Of a stretch of 45,539 nt of DNA, positions 32,636-40,805 are shown piece after piece. Source of the stretch: Lentimicrobium sp. (lineage in GTDB: Bacteria > Bacteroidota > Bacteroidia > Bacteroidales > Lentimicrobiaceae); the NCBI GenBank assembly GCA_024709105.1, contig JANJXJ010000224.1, positions 1 to 45,539 on the forward strand, written 5' to 3'. Under the pieces are notes generated by a model. That model did not search any database, was not told where the DNA came from, and saw only the letters and a program-made list of their open reading frames with translations. The position numbers were made by a program, and so were the translations under genes. How positions within the stretch are numbered: the first letter of the stretch is position 1; each line of letters begins with the position of its first letter.

Positions 32636-33523
32636 ATGTTTACAGTAATCAGCCGCAAAGCCATTGCAAAAGATATTTTACTGATTGAAGTTTTTGCGCC
32701 CCGCATTTCAGCAGCCATTCTTCCCGGTCAGTATATTGAAGTGAAACCTTTAGCCGCATTGCCATATCTGGCGGTTCCGGTAGTAAAGGTCAATGCCACC
32801 ACTGGCACACTAACATTTATGGTGCAAGCCGTTGAACCTACCGGTTCGCTTTTGGTAAATGACCCCGGAATTTCGATTTTCGAAAACATTTCGGGCCCGG
32901 TGGGCAAGCCATCACTGCTTACAGAATGTAATGATCCGGAGCTTAAGTCTGCCAATTTTCTTTTTGTTGCCGGTGGGCTGGGCGTGGCATCTGCAATGGC
33001 GCAGATCAGCTGGCTAAGGAAAATCGGGGCACAGGCCGATGTATTGCTCGAGGCAGATACTCAGGCCAGCCTGTTGTTAAAAGATGAATTTGAAAAAATA
33101 TGCCGGAACGTTTATCTGGCAACTGCCGATGGTAGTCTGGGATTTCATGGTTCAGCCGCTCAATTACTCACAATGCTGCCCCATGAACAGGTGAAGGCCT
33201 ATGACCTGATCACTGTTTTTGGCCCTATGAAGATGATGAAACAAATATCAGACTTCACTTTGAGTCATGGAATCCCCGCTACTGCCGGTTTTGTTGAAAT
33301 ACTTACCTCGGCCGGTCTTACTTCTTTCAGGTTGGATGTGTCTGGCATAGCTGCCGAAGTATCAGTTTCGGGACCCGAATTCAACGCACATCTGGTAGAT
33401 TTTGATCATGCCATAAGCAGGGCAAGCATCAGTGTGAAAACTTCTGATGAATCTGCCGATGTGATAAAACTGAAAGGACTGCCTCCGCAGAAAACAGAAG
33501 GTGCACTGCCCAGACAGGCATAA
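32636..33523 (+). CDS. NfnA/PyrK-like FAD/NAD(P)-binding reductase lacking the [2Fe-2S] cysteines
   Basis: A 295-residue protein from the ATG at 32636 (MFTVISRKAIAKDILLIEVF); the longer frame includes the hairpin. It has an FNR-type FAD domain (PGQYIEVKPLA, FMVQAVEPTGSLL) and an NAD(P) domain (FVAGGLGVASAMAQISWLRK, LATADGSLGFHG, LITVFGPMKMMKQI). It matches the subfamily of NfnA, PyrK and archaeal sulfide dehydrogenase beta. In those proteins a C-terminal CGxCR...C(V/A)DGPEF region holds a [2Fe-2S] cluster. Here the aligned stretch (SAGLTSFRLDVSG...SVSGPEFNAHLVDF) has no Cys; only C98 and C156 exist in the protein. The RxPL/ST flavin motif also reads YLAVPVV. Electron transfer is therefore doubtful and a sensor or adaptor role is possible. 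Confidence 0.83.
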   Translation: MFTVISRKAIAKDILLIEVFAPRISAAILPGQYIEVKPLAALPYLAVPVVKVNATTGTLTFMVQAVEPTGSLLVNDPGISIFENISGPVGKPSLLTECNDPELKSANFLFVAGGLGVASAMAQISWLRKIGAQADVLLEADTQASLLLKDEFEKICRNVYLATADGSLGFHGSAAQLLTMLPHEQVKAYDLITVFGPMKMMKQISDFTLSHGIPATAGFVEILTSAGLTSFRLDVSGIAAEVSVSGPEFNAHLVDFDHAISRASISVKTSDESADVIKLKGLPPQKTEGALPRQA

Positions 33524-33535
33524 AATCAGCGCATC

Positions 33536-34303
33536 ATGGAATCAAGGAACTTCAACTCTCTTTTCAGGCGCTCAGAGCGGAAACGCTTTGTAACCACTGC
33601 TCCTTTTTTTGAAGATCAGGATGAGCCATATGTTTATCCGGGAATCAGCCGGAAAAGGTTGCAGGTAGATGAGGTTAAGCGTTTTGGCTTGTATCTGGCA
33701 TGTCTGAAACTCATGAAACTCAGAGGGAGAATAGATATTTCCATAGAATCCATCGAGGTAGAAACCGGAATAAAAGCATTTCAGATAGAAGAAGACTTTT
33801 TGATGAACGGAATGATGATTTCGGGTCAGAAAGCATTTCATATCAGCAGTTTGATTCGTGCAGCTGAAGAATTACTGGGTTATTACAACGAAACTGAGTC
33901 GTTTCTTGTGGGAGCCGGTAAACTGGGAACTTCGCTGCTGTTAAAGGAAAATCTGGGTCAGACCAGCTTGAAAATAGTGGCGGCATTCGACAACGACTAC
34001 AGAAAAATCGGTAGTCAGATAGGTTCAATTAAGGTAATGTCGCCCGACAAAATAATTCCACTTGCAACACGCATGCATGTCAGTCTTGGAATTATTGCCA
34101 CTCCGGCCGGCGAGGCCTCCCATGTTGCCGATATGCTGGCCGGTGCAGGCATGAAAGCCATCTGGAATTTTACCCCCGATTCCATTGCCCCCGGCAACGA
34201 CATAATTGTGGTGAATACCCGGCCTGGTGATGATATTGGCGCAGCTTATGACCTGATTACAGCCAAACTGAGAAGCAAATCAGGCAGCAACCCATTAATT
34301 TAA
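33536..34303 (+). CDS. Rex-like winged-helix/NAD-binding protein with altered recognition helix
   Basis: A 255-residue protein. About 45 N-terminal residues are extra, then a winged-helix region (46-115) and a Rossmann domain with SFLVGAGKLGTSLLL (122-136), KIVAAFDND and the C-terminal signature LGIIATPAGEASHVADMLAGAG and KAIWNFTP, all typical of the NADH-binding domain of Rex. In Rex the recognition helix carries a conserved Arg-Arg-Asp; here the aligned segment reads FQIEEDFLM. DNA binding by the usual contacts is therefore uncertain. It sits between the flavoprotein and a [2Fe-2S] ferredoxin with 12- and 2-base gaps. It may be a divergent Rex acting on the sites at 31259-31296, or an NADH-sensing protein partner without DNA binding. 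Confidence 0.78.
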   Translation: MESRNFNSLFRRSERKRFVTTAPFFEDQDEPYVYPGISRKRLQVDEVKRFGLYLACLKLMKLRGRIDISIESIEVETGIKAFQIEEDFLMNGMMISGQKAFHISSLIRAAEELLGYYNETESFLVGAGKLGTSLLLKENLGQTSLKIVAAFDNDYRKIGSQIGSIKVMSPDKIIPLATRMHVSLGIIATPAGEASHVADMLAGAGMKAIWNFTPDSIAPGNDIIVVNTRPGDDIGAAYDLITAKLRSKSGSNPLI

Positions 34304-34305
34304 AC

Positions 34306-34566
34306 ATGATGAATCCACAATTCAGGATAGTTATTTGCATGGGAAGTTCATGCTATGCCCGGGGCAACCGTGTGAGCCTCGAAATCATCAAAGCCTGGCT
34401 GGCTGAGCGGAAAATTGATGCCGAAATCAGTTTTAAAGGTCAGTTATGCTCGGGGCTTTGCAGCAAAGGGCCTGTGTTGATTATCAACGATCATGCTTAT
34501 CAGGACGTAAATCCGGCCAACGTGATCAACATTCTGAAAGGCGCTCTCAATGGTGTAAATGTTTGA
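34306..34566 (+). CDS. Thioredoxin-like [2Fe-2S] ferredoxin (NuoE/HydA-associated type)
   Basis: An 86-residue protein whose four Cys follow the thioredoxin-like [2Fe-2S] pattern: C11 and C16 (CMGSSCYARG), C48 and C52 (LCSGLCSKGP). The fold is that of the C-terminal part of NuoE and of HndA/HydC-type hydrogenase subunits. It would pass electrons between a flavoprotein or hydrogenase and another carrier in the cytoplasm. The start may be either ATG of the ATGATG at 34306. It ends 11 bases before the sensory hydrogenase gene. Confidence 0.88.
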   Translation: MMNPQFRIVICMGSSCYARGNRVSLEIIKAWLAERKIDAEISFKGQLCSGLCSKGPVLIINDHAYQDVNPANVINILKGALNGVNV

Positions 34567-34577
34567 ATTTTGATGCA

Positions 34578-36302
34578 ATGGACAGAATGCAGCCTGTTTT
34601 CACCGAAACCAACAATTGCCAGGATTGCTACAAATGCATCAGGGAATGTCCGGTGAAAGCCATTAGAATTGAGTCAGACCGGGCATCCATTGTCAAAGAG
34701 TTCTGCATTTTTTGCGGACGTTGCACCTTGATTTGTCCCTCGGGAGCCAAAAAAGTGCGCGATGATGTTTCGCGGGTAAAACGAATGTTGCGCCGCGAAA
34801 AACCTGTCTATGTTTCATTAGCTCCTTCGTTTGTTGCTGAATTTCCGGAGTTTACACCCGGAGAACTGGTTGCGGTCATCCGCAAGCTGGGTTTTGCCGG
34901 AGTGTCGGAGACGGCCTTAGGCGCAGAAAGAGTTACCAGAGAAACACATGCCTTTCTTTGTCAATCGGAGCCTGGTATTTTTATCAGTTCAGCCTGCCCT
35001 TCGGCCGTTGATTATATACGCAAATATTGTCCGGAACTCACTACTTCTATTATATCTGTTAACTCACCACTGATGGCACATGCAGCCATGCTCCGGCAGT
35101 ATTTTGGAAGCGAAATCAGGGTGGTCTTTATCGGACCGTGTGTTGCAAAAAAGAATGAATCCGATGATTTTTCGTCACTGGTGGATGCAGCACTCACCTT
35201 CCGCAACCTGAGAAACTGGCTGGAGGAAGAAGGATTGATTTCGGGACTGATCAGCCCCTTTGCTGAAGAATCGTTTGTACCGTTTACATCTGCTGATGGC
35301 AGCTTGTATCCCATGGATGGCGGAATGACTTCAACCATTACCAATCTGGGCAGATGCAAAGATGTTAGTTATATGCATGTTTCAGGTATTGAAAATATTA
35401 AGAGTGGATTAAAAGGCATTCAAAATACAATACCAGGAAAACAAAAGATATTTCTTGAACTGCTGGTATGCGATGGCGGCTGCCTGAATGGCCCCGGCAT
35501 GTCGCAGAATCATGGAACCATCATAAAAAATCTTCAGGTTGAGAATTACCGGGCGGGCCTGGCAAGGGAGGCAGTGGTACTGGCTGATGAAGCCAGTGTT
35601 CCTGTGCGTTCTGATTTTTGTACCATCAGTCAGCCGGTGGTGGTTTCCGGTTTCAGCGAAGCCGAAATTGAAGAGGCTCTGAAAACAGTAGGTAAAAGTT
35701 CAAGATCAGATGAGCTGAATTGCGGGGGTTGCGGCTACAACAGTTGCAGAGACTTTGCCATTGCCATGCTCCGCGATATGGCAGAGCGGCAGATGTGTGT
35801 TTCGTATATGCGGCGGGTAGCTTCGGATAAGGCAAGTGTTTTGTTGCAGCGCATGCCTTATGGTGTAATTCTGGTAGATGACAGTCTTCATATTATAGAA
35901 AGCAACCGTGCATTTGCAAATCTGGTTGGCAACGACCTGCCTTTGCTCTGGGAAGCAAGGCCGGGGCTTCAGGGAGCCGACATACGCAAAATGCTGGGCT
36001 ATCATAAAGTATTCAGCAATGTGTTGTCCTCAGGCAACGATTTGATTGATAAAAATATAGATGAAAAGGGAAGAATGATTAATCTCTCCGTTTTCACCAT
36101 ACAGCGGCATCGTATTGTTTGCGGTATTGTTCAGGATTTGCATCAGCCCGAAATTATTCAGGAGCAGGCAATTGGTAAAATACGGCAGGTTGTACGCGAA
36201 AACATGGCAACAGTGCAGAAGGTGGCATTTCTTTTGGGTGAGAACGCTGCCCGCACCGAAGCCATGTTGAATGCCCTGGTAACCGAGCAAAACAAACACT
36301 GA
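34578..36302 (+). CDS. Sensory-type (group C, HydS) [FeFe]-hydrogenase with PAS domain
   Basis: A 574-residue protein from the ATG at 34578; the longer frame overlaps the ferredoxin gene. Two [4Fe-4S] motifs come first (C14/17/20/24 and C43/46/49/53). The H-cluster domain has P1 ISSACPSAV (C140), P2 FIGPCVAKKNE (C188) and P3 VCDGGCLNGPG (C298, C302), so all four cluster ligands are kept. The proton-relay Cys that precedes the P1 ligand in catalytic enzymes is Ala139. A further four-Cys domain (NCGGCGYNSC...C407) and a PAS domain (about 420-520, MPYGVILVDDSLHIIESNRAF) follow. This is the architecture of group C hydrogenases, thought to sense H2 or redox state rather than turn over rapidly. The next gene, 1 base on, is a PP2C-like phosphatase, the usual partner. 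Confidence 0.9.
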   Translation: MDRMQPVFTETNNCQDCYKCIRECPVKAIRIESDRASIVKEFCIFCGRCTLICPSGAKKVRDDVSRVKRMLRREKPVYVSLAPSFVAEFPEFTPGELVAVIRKLGFAGVSETALGAERVTRETHAFLCQSEPGIFISSACPSAVDYIRKYCPELTTSIISVNSPLMAHAAMLRQYFGSEIRVVFIGPCVAKKNESDDFSSLVDAALTFRNLRNWLEEEGLISGLISPFAEESFVPFTSADGSLYPMDGGMTSTITNLGRCKDVSYMHVSGIENIKSGLKGIQNTIPGKQKIFLELLVCDGGCLNGPGMSQNHGTIIKNLQVENYRAGLAREAVVLADEASVPVRSDFCTISQPVVVSGFSEAEIEEALKTVGKSSRSDELNCGGCGYNSCRDFAIAMLRDMAERQMCVSYMRRVASDKASVLLQRMPYGVILVDDSLHIIESNRAFANLVGNDLPLLWEARPGLQGADIRKMLGYHKVFSNVLSSGNDLIDKNIDEKGRMINLSVFTIQRHRIVCGIVQDLHQPEIIQEQAIGKIRQVVRENMATVQKVAFLLGENAARTEAMLNALVTEQNKH

Positions 36303-36303
36303 G

Positions 36304-37491
36304 ATGGAAGGCGGTGAAATCTACATCGAAATAGCAGCCCGGCAACTCAGCAAAAAAGGTGAGTCTATCTGCGGTGATGTTTTTCTTTCCAGGAAAATTC
36401 AGGAAGAAAACAGGGTAATTACTGTGCTCAGCGATGGGCTGGGCAGCGGCGTAAAAGCCAATGTGCTGGCAACGCTCACAGCTACCATGGGCCTGAATTT
36501 TACAGTAGAAAGATATCCGCATGAGCTCACAGCGCGAACCATCCTCGATACACTTCCTGTTGACAGGGCCCGAAAAATAAGCTATGCTACTTTTACCATT
36601 GTAGACAGCGATGCTGATGGTGAAACCCGCATTGTAAACTTCGACAATCCGGCCCCTCTCATCATCCGCAACCGTAAGTTGCTGAAACCAGACAGAAAAC
36701 GCCTGGTGATTGATAAAAAGGCTGGCAATGAGCGCGAACTGGAGTACTCCACTTTTAATGCCCGCCGCGAGGACAGAATTGTGCTGGTCACCGATGGTGT
36801 AAGTCAATCGGGAATTGGCACTGCCATGTACCCATTCGGCTGGGACGTGCCCGATATTGGTGGTTGGATTTGCGGTGTGCTTGAGCAGGAGCCGGGAATT
36901 TCGGCTGCTGATCTTTCGGGCAGACTGGTAGAGAGAGCACATGCCAACGATATTTTCTCAGCCCGCGATGATGCATCCTGTGTGGTAATCTATTTCAGAA
37001 GACCCAGGAAACTGCTGTTGTGCTCGGGCCCGCCATATCATAATGCCGACGACACCAGACTTGCGAAGATTGTGGAGTCATTTGCCGGACAAAAAGTACT
37101 CTGCGGTGGTACAACAGCCGAAATTGTTGCCAGAGAAACACAGCAGGAGGTTGAGGTGAGCCTCGACTCCATGTCTGATGGAATTCCTCCGGCATCGCAA
37201 ATGAAAGGAGTAGATCTGGTAACTGAAGGAGTGCTGACACTAGGCCGGGTTTCGGCCCGTTTGGAGGAGGGGGTAAATACACCTGTAAGGGGAAAAGATG
37301 CTGCATCTGCTTTGTTGAATCTTTTGCTGAATAACGATCAGATATTTTTACTGGCCGGCACCCGAATCAACGAGGCACATCAGGATCCCAGCCTGCCTGT
37401 TGAGCTGGAAATCCGCAGAAATGTGGTAAAAAAAATCAGGCGGCTTCTCGAAAATAAGTATCTCAAAGAGGTACATCTTGATTTTATCTGA
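36304..37491 (+). CDS. SpoIIE/PP2C-like Ser/Thr phosphatase linked to HydS
   Basis: A 395-residue protein. The N-terminal 230 or so residues are a SpoIIE-type PP2C domain with the metal-binding acidic motifs CGDVF, VLSDGLGSG, LVTDGVSQSG and SARDDASCVVIYF. The C-terminal 160 residues (from KLLLCSGPPYHNADD) form an additional domain seen in hydrogenase-linked phosphatases; its role is not known to me. Group C hydrogenases regularly neighbour such phosphatases, so the protein is inferred to be the output that dephosphorylates a Ser/Thr-phosphorylated target when HydS senses H2. No matching kinase is encoded in this window. It follows hydS by 1 base. Confidence 0.87.
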   Translation: MEGGEIYIEIAARQLSKKGESICGDVFLSRKIQEENRVITVLSDGLGSGVKANVLATLTATMGLNFTVERYPHELTARTILDTLPVDRARKISYATFTIVDSDADGETRIVNFDNPAPLIIRNRKLLKPDRKRLVIDKKAGNERELEYSTFNARREDRIVLVTDGVSQSGIGTAMYPFGWDVPDIGGWICGVLEQEPGISAADLSGRLVERAHANDIFSARDDASCVVIYFRRPRKLLLCSGPPYHNADDTRLAKIVESFAGQKVLCGGTTAEIVARETQQEVEVSLDSMSDGIPPASQMKGVDLVTEGVLTLGRVSARLEEGVNTPVRGKDAASALLNLLLNNDQIFLLAGTRINEAHQDPSLPVELEIRRNVVKKIRRLLENKYLKEVHLDFI

Positions 37492-37505
37492 AAAATACCC
37501 TGAAA

Positions 37506-37778
37506 ATGACTGAAAAAACAGAAGTAAGTATTTGTTTCGGAACCCTGTGCTTCATTATGGGTGGATCTGCTTTTGAACTGCTTTCCGAACATCTGGACGA
37601 AGAACTCAGGGAAAAGACTCTGATCAGGGGGATGAATTGCCCGGGGTACTGCAATCAAACATCCGAGTACGGAAAACCTCCTTTTGTAAAGGTAAATAAT
37701 ACCCTGATAAGTGAGGCCAATCTGCAAAAGGTAATTACTGCTGTTAAAAAGGAGGTATTACATGGCGCAGACAAATAA
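37506..37778 (+). CDS. Thioredoxin-like [2Fe-2S] ferredoxin, second copy
   Basis: A 90-residue protein with the thioredoxin-like [2Fe-2S] Cys set: C10 and C15 (CFGTLCFIMGG), C45 and C49 (NCPGYCN). It shares the pattern of the ferredoxin at 34306 but little other sequence, so the two are not a recent duplication. It overlaps the start of the group B hydrogenase gene by 17 bases and is probably its electron partner. Confidence 0.88.
   Translation: MTEKTEVSICFGTLCFIMGGSAFELLSEHLDEELREKTLIRGMNCPGYCNQTSEYGKPPFVKVNNTLISEANLQKVITAVKKEVLHGADK
37749..37755 (+). promoter_or_regulatory. Strong Shine-Dalgarno site for the group B hydrogenase
   Basis: AAGGAGG lies 6 bases before the ATG at 37762, inside the ferredoxin gene. 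Near-perfect Shine-Dalgarno sites are rare in Bacteroidota, so it helps fix this start and suggests high or independent translation. Confidence 0.65.
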
Positions 37779-39213
37779 TGCCACCCTCATTCGCAGGGAG
37801 ATCATTACCCGCCTGTGCCGGCTGTATGCCGAAAACCGGCTCGATGAGATCGACCGCATTCCTCTGGAAATGGCTCCCCGCAATACCACGGCTCATAATT
37901 CGCGCTGCTGCATTCATAAGGCAAGGGCAATCATCAGGTACAGAATCATGGCCCTGCTTGGGTTTAATGTGGCTGATGAAACCGACGAACTTGAAACTTT
38001 GTACAGCTATGCACTGAGGTCGCTTGCCGGAACCGACCGCGGAAAAGGTGTGCTTACGGTGGTTGACGAAGCCTGCACCTCGTGTGTAAAAAGTAATTAT
38101 ACCGTTTCAAACCTCTGCAGGGGTTGCCTGGCCTCACATTGTATGGTTACCTGTCCAAAACAGGCAATTACCATGGAAAACGGACAAGCGAAGATTGACC
38201 CGGCCCGATGTGTGGGCTGTGGCCTTTGCCAGGATGCATGCCCGTATCATGCCATTATTTATGTGCCTATTCCCTGCGAAGAATCTTGTCCGGTTAAGGC
38301 CATTTACCGCAATGCTCAGGGTATTGAAGAGATTGATTACGAAAAGTGCATACATTGTGGAAAATGTATGGTGGCTTGCCCGTTTGGCGCAATTATGTAC
38401 CGTTCGCAACTGATACATGTACTGCATCAGATTGCCAAACCTGCGAAACCTGTGGTGGCCATGCTGGCTCCGGCGGTTTGCGGGCAGTTCAGGGCCGATT
38501 ATACCGCTGTTGCGGATGCCGTTAAACGACTCGGATTCACCGACGTGTTTGAAGTAGCCGAAGGAGCTGTACTTACAGCCCGGCACGAAGCCGGAGAGCT
38601 TGCTGCGCATTTGGAGTCGGGCCGTGAGTTTCTCACAACTTCCTGCTGTCCGGCATGGGTAGAGATGGCCCACAAGCACCTGCCTAAATTTTTACCTGAT
38701 GTTTCTGAAACCTGGTCACCCATGCGGTACTCTGCTTCAATGATCAGGGAAAAATACCCCGATGCAATGGTTGTTTTTATAGGACCCTGTGTTGCCAAAC
38801 AGGCAGAGGCCTTAAAATACCCGGGAGTTGATTTTGTAATGACCTTCGAGGAACTCGGTTCTTTGATGATAGCGCTGAATGTTGATTTTCAGGATTCTGA
38901 TGCCTCCGTGCCTGGCGAAGTTATACGCGAACGGGCATTTGCCATCAGCGGCGGTGTGGCCGGTGCTGTAGCACAGTATTATCAGGGAGAAGTATTAAAA
39001 CCATTGGTAATCAATGGTATTAACAAGAAAAACATTGCCCTGCTGCGCAAACTGTCTGCCACAAAACATGACTATAATTTGATTGAAGTAATGGCTTGCG
39101 AGGGTGGCTGTTTGTCGGGGCCTGCTGGTATCAGCGCACCGGCAGTGGCGCGTAAGCTTTTTAATGCCAGGTCGGGCATATCGGTTGACCAGATTGCAAT
39201 TACCGGATTTTAA
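37762..39213 (+). CDS. Group B [FeFe]-hydrogenase
   Basis: A 483-residue single-subunit enzyme. A Cys-rich N-terminal part (C105/C108/C119/C122/C127/C131) precedes [4Fe-4S] motifs at C150-C160 and C196-C206, with a further CEESCP at 172-176. The H-cluster motifs are canonical: TTSCCPAWVEM (relay C295, ligand C296), FIGPCVAKQAEA (C343) and VMACEGGCLSGPAG (C446, C450). This arrangement fits group B hydrogenases of Clostridia and Bacteroidota, presumed ferredoxin-dependent and H2-evolving or bifurcating in the cytoplasm. Maturation genes hydE, hydF and hydG are not in the window. Only 25 bases separate it from the carboxyltransferase gene, with no terminator, so read-through is likely. Confidence 0.93.
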   Translation: MAQTNNATLIRREIITRLCRLYAENRLDEIDRIPLEMAPRNTTAHNSRCCIHKARAIIRYRIMALLGFNVADETDELETLYSYALRSLAGTDRGKGVLTVVDEACTSCVKSNYTVSNLCRGCLASHCMVTCPKQAITMENGQAKIDPARCVGCGLCQDACPYHAIIYVPIPCEESCPVKAIYRNAQGIEEIDYEKCIHCGKCMVACPFGAIMYRSQLIHVLHQIAKPAKPVVAMLAPAVCGQFRADYTAVADAVKRLGFTDVFEVAEGAVLTARHEAGELAAHLESGREFLTTSCCPAWVEMAHKHLPKFLPDVSETWSPMRYSASMIREKYPDAMVVFIGPCVAKQAEALKYPGVDFVMTFEELGSLMIALNVDFQDSDASVPGEVIRERAFAISGGVAGAVAQYYQGEVLKPLVINGINKKNIALLRKLSATKHDYNLIEVMACEGGCLSGPAGISAPAVARKLFNARSGISVDQIAITGF

Positions 39214-39238
39214 AAAAGTAACGTAAACAAAAATAGAC

Positions 39239-40795
39239 ATGAAAGTTTCAGAAAAACTAGCGCTGTTAAAGGCTAAAAGAGAAAAGGCCTCGGCCATGGG
39301 AGGGCGTGAAAGGGTGGATAAACAACACGAAAAAGGCAAACTTACAGCCCGCGAAAGAATTGAGCTGCTGTTTGATGAAAATACATTCCGTGAAATAGAC
39401 ACTTTTGTTTCGCACCGTTCCACCAATTTTGGAATGGAGAAAACAGAAATAGTTTCAGATGGTGTAATCACCGGGCATGGACTGGTAAACGGCCGGCCGG
39501 TATTTGCCTTTTCGCAGGATTTTACCTCAAGTGGCGGATCGCTGGGCGAGATGCATGCCGCCAAAATCTGCAAAATCATGGATCTCGCCATTAAGGCAGG
39601 AGTGCCTGTGGTAGGACTCAATGATTCAGGAGGTGCAAGGGTAGAAGAGGGGGTTGATGCATTAAAAGGATATGGAGAGATATTCTTCAGAAACTCAAGG
39701 GCTTCGGGAGTTATTCCGCAAATTTCTGCGATTATGGGGCCATGTGCCGGTGGTGCGGTTTATTCTCCGGCCATGACCGACTTTGTGTTTATGGTGAAGA
39801 AAACCAGCCATATGTTCATCACGAGCCCTTATGTTATTAAGACTGTGACCGGCGAAGAAACCACATTCGAAGAGCTGGGTGGTGCCATGGTGCACAATAC
39901 CAAAAGCGGAAATGCACATTTTGCCTGCGAAAATGATGAACATACCATTGAGCAGATCAGGGAATTGCTTGATTATCTGCCCGATAACAATATGAGTTCA
40001 CCTCCACGCATAGGCATGGGCGATGATCCTGCGCGTGAGTGCGAAATGCTGAACACCATTATTCCTGATGATGCCAGAACCCCCTACGATATGAAAGAGA
40101 TCATCAGGGAAGTGGTGGATGCAGGCGATTTTTTTGAAGTTCATGAACACTTTGCAGAAAACTGCATCGTGGGTTTTGCCCGCCTCAACGACAGATCGGT
40201 TGGTATAATTGCCAATCAGCCCATGGTTTCTGCCGGCTGTCTCGATATTGATGCTTCCGACAAAATCAGCAGGTTTATCCGTACCTGCGACGCCTTTAAC
40301 ATTCCGCTCATCACTTTTGTGGATGTACCCGGATATCTGCCCGGTGTTCATCAGGAATGGGGCGGAATCATCAGGCATGGCGCAAAGTTGCTGTGGTCGT
40401 ATTCCGAAGCTACAGTGCCCAAGTTTACAGTTGTAATTCGCAAGGATTATGGCGGGGCTTATCTGGCCATGAGTGCCAAACAACTGGGAGCTGATATGGC
40501 ATTTGCCTGGCCGACCGCCGAAATTGCCGTGATGGGTGCCAAAGGTGCTGTGGAAGTGCTTTCGGGTTACCGAAAGGAAATCAAGGAAGCTGCCGATAAA
40601 GAAGCCAAAACCAAAGAGAAGATAGCTGAGTACGAAGAGGCATTTAATGTGCCGTATCTGGCTGCACAAAGAGGGTACATTGATGAGGTAATTCTGCCTT
40701 CTGAAACCCGGCAGCGGCTCATTGATGCCCTGGAAGTAATGGCTACCAAAACCGAAGCCCTTCCTCCCAAAAAACATGGTAATATCCCTCAATAA
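39239..40795 (+). CDS. mmdA: Methylmalonyl-CoA/propionyl-CoA-type carboxyltransferase (12S-like subunit)
   Basis: A 518-residue acyl-CoA carboxyltransferase with both crotonase-like halves. Landmarks are GKLTARERIELLFDENTFREID, FSQDFTSSGGSLGEMHA, GLNDSGGARVEEGVDAL, IMGPCAGGAVYSPA, a second oxyanion region VDVPGYLPGVHQEWGGIIRHGAKLL and DMAFAWPTAEIAVMGAKGAV. It transfers CO2 between carboxybiotin and propionyl/methylmalonyl-CoA. With the biotin-bearing protein two genes on, it could form a methylmalonyl-CoA:pyruvate transcarboxylase or part of methylmalonyl-CoA decarboxylase. No membrane beta subunit gene is adjacent, which favours a soluble complex. Confidence 0.92.
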   Translation: MKVSEKLALLKAKREKASAMGGRERVDKQHEKGKLTARERIELLFDENTFREIDTFVSHRSTNFGMEKTEIVSDGVITGHGLVNGRPVFAFSQDFTSSGGSLGEMHAAKICKIMDLAIKAGVPVVGLNDSGGARVEEGVDALKGYGEIFFRNSRASGVIPQISAIMGPCAGGAVYSPAMTDFVFMVKKTSHMFITSPYVIKTVTGEETTFEELGGAMVHNTKSGNAHFACENDEHTIEQIRELLDYLPDNNMSSPPRIGMGDDPARECEMLNTIIPDDARTPYDMKEIIREVVDAGDFFEVHEHFAENCIVGFARLNDRSVGIIANQPMVSAGCLDIDASDKISRFIRTCDAFNIPLITFVDVPGYLPGVHQEWGGIIRHGAKLLWSYSEATVPKFTVVIRKDYGGAYLAMSAKQLGADMAFAWPTAEIAVMGAKGAVEVLSGYRKEIKEAADKEAKTKEKIAEYEEAFNVPYLAAQRGYIDEVILPSETRQRLIDALEVMATKTEALPPKKHGNIPQ

Positions 40796-40805
40796 CACCC
40801 CTGAA

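Noticed and set aside
32728-32955. Minus-strand open frame inside the flavoprotein gene, and similar frames throughout the island
   Set aside because: They mirror conserved genes and have low-complexity Ser/Pro/Arg compositions typical of antisense shadows.
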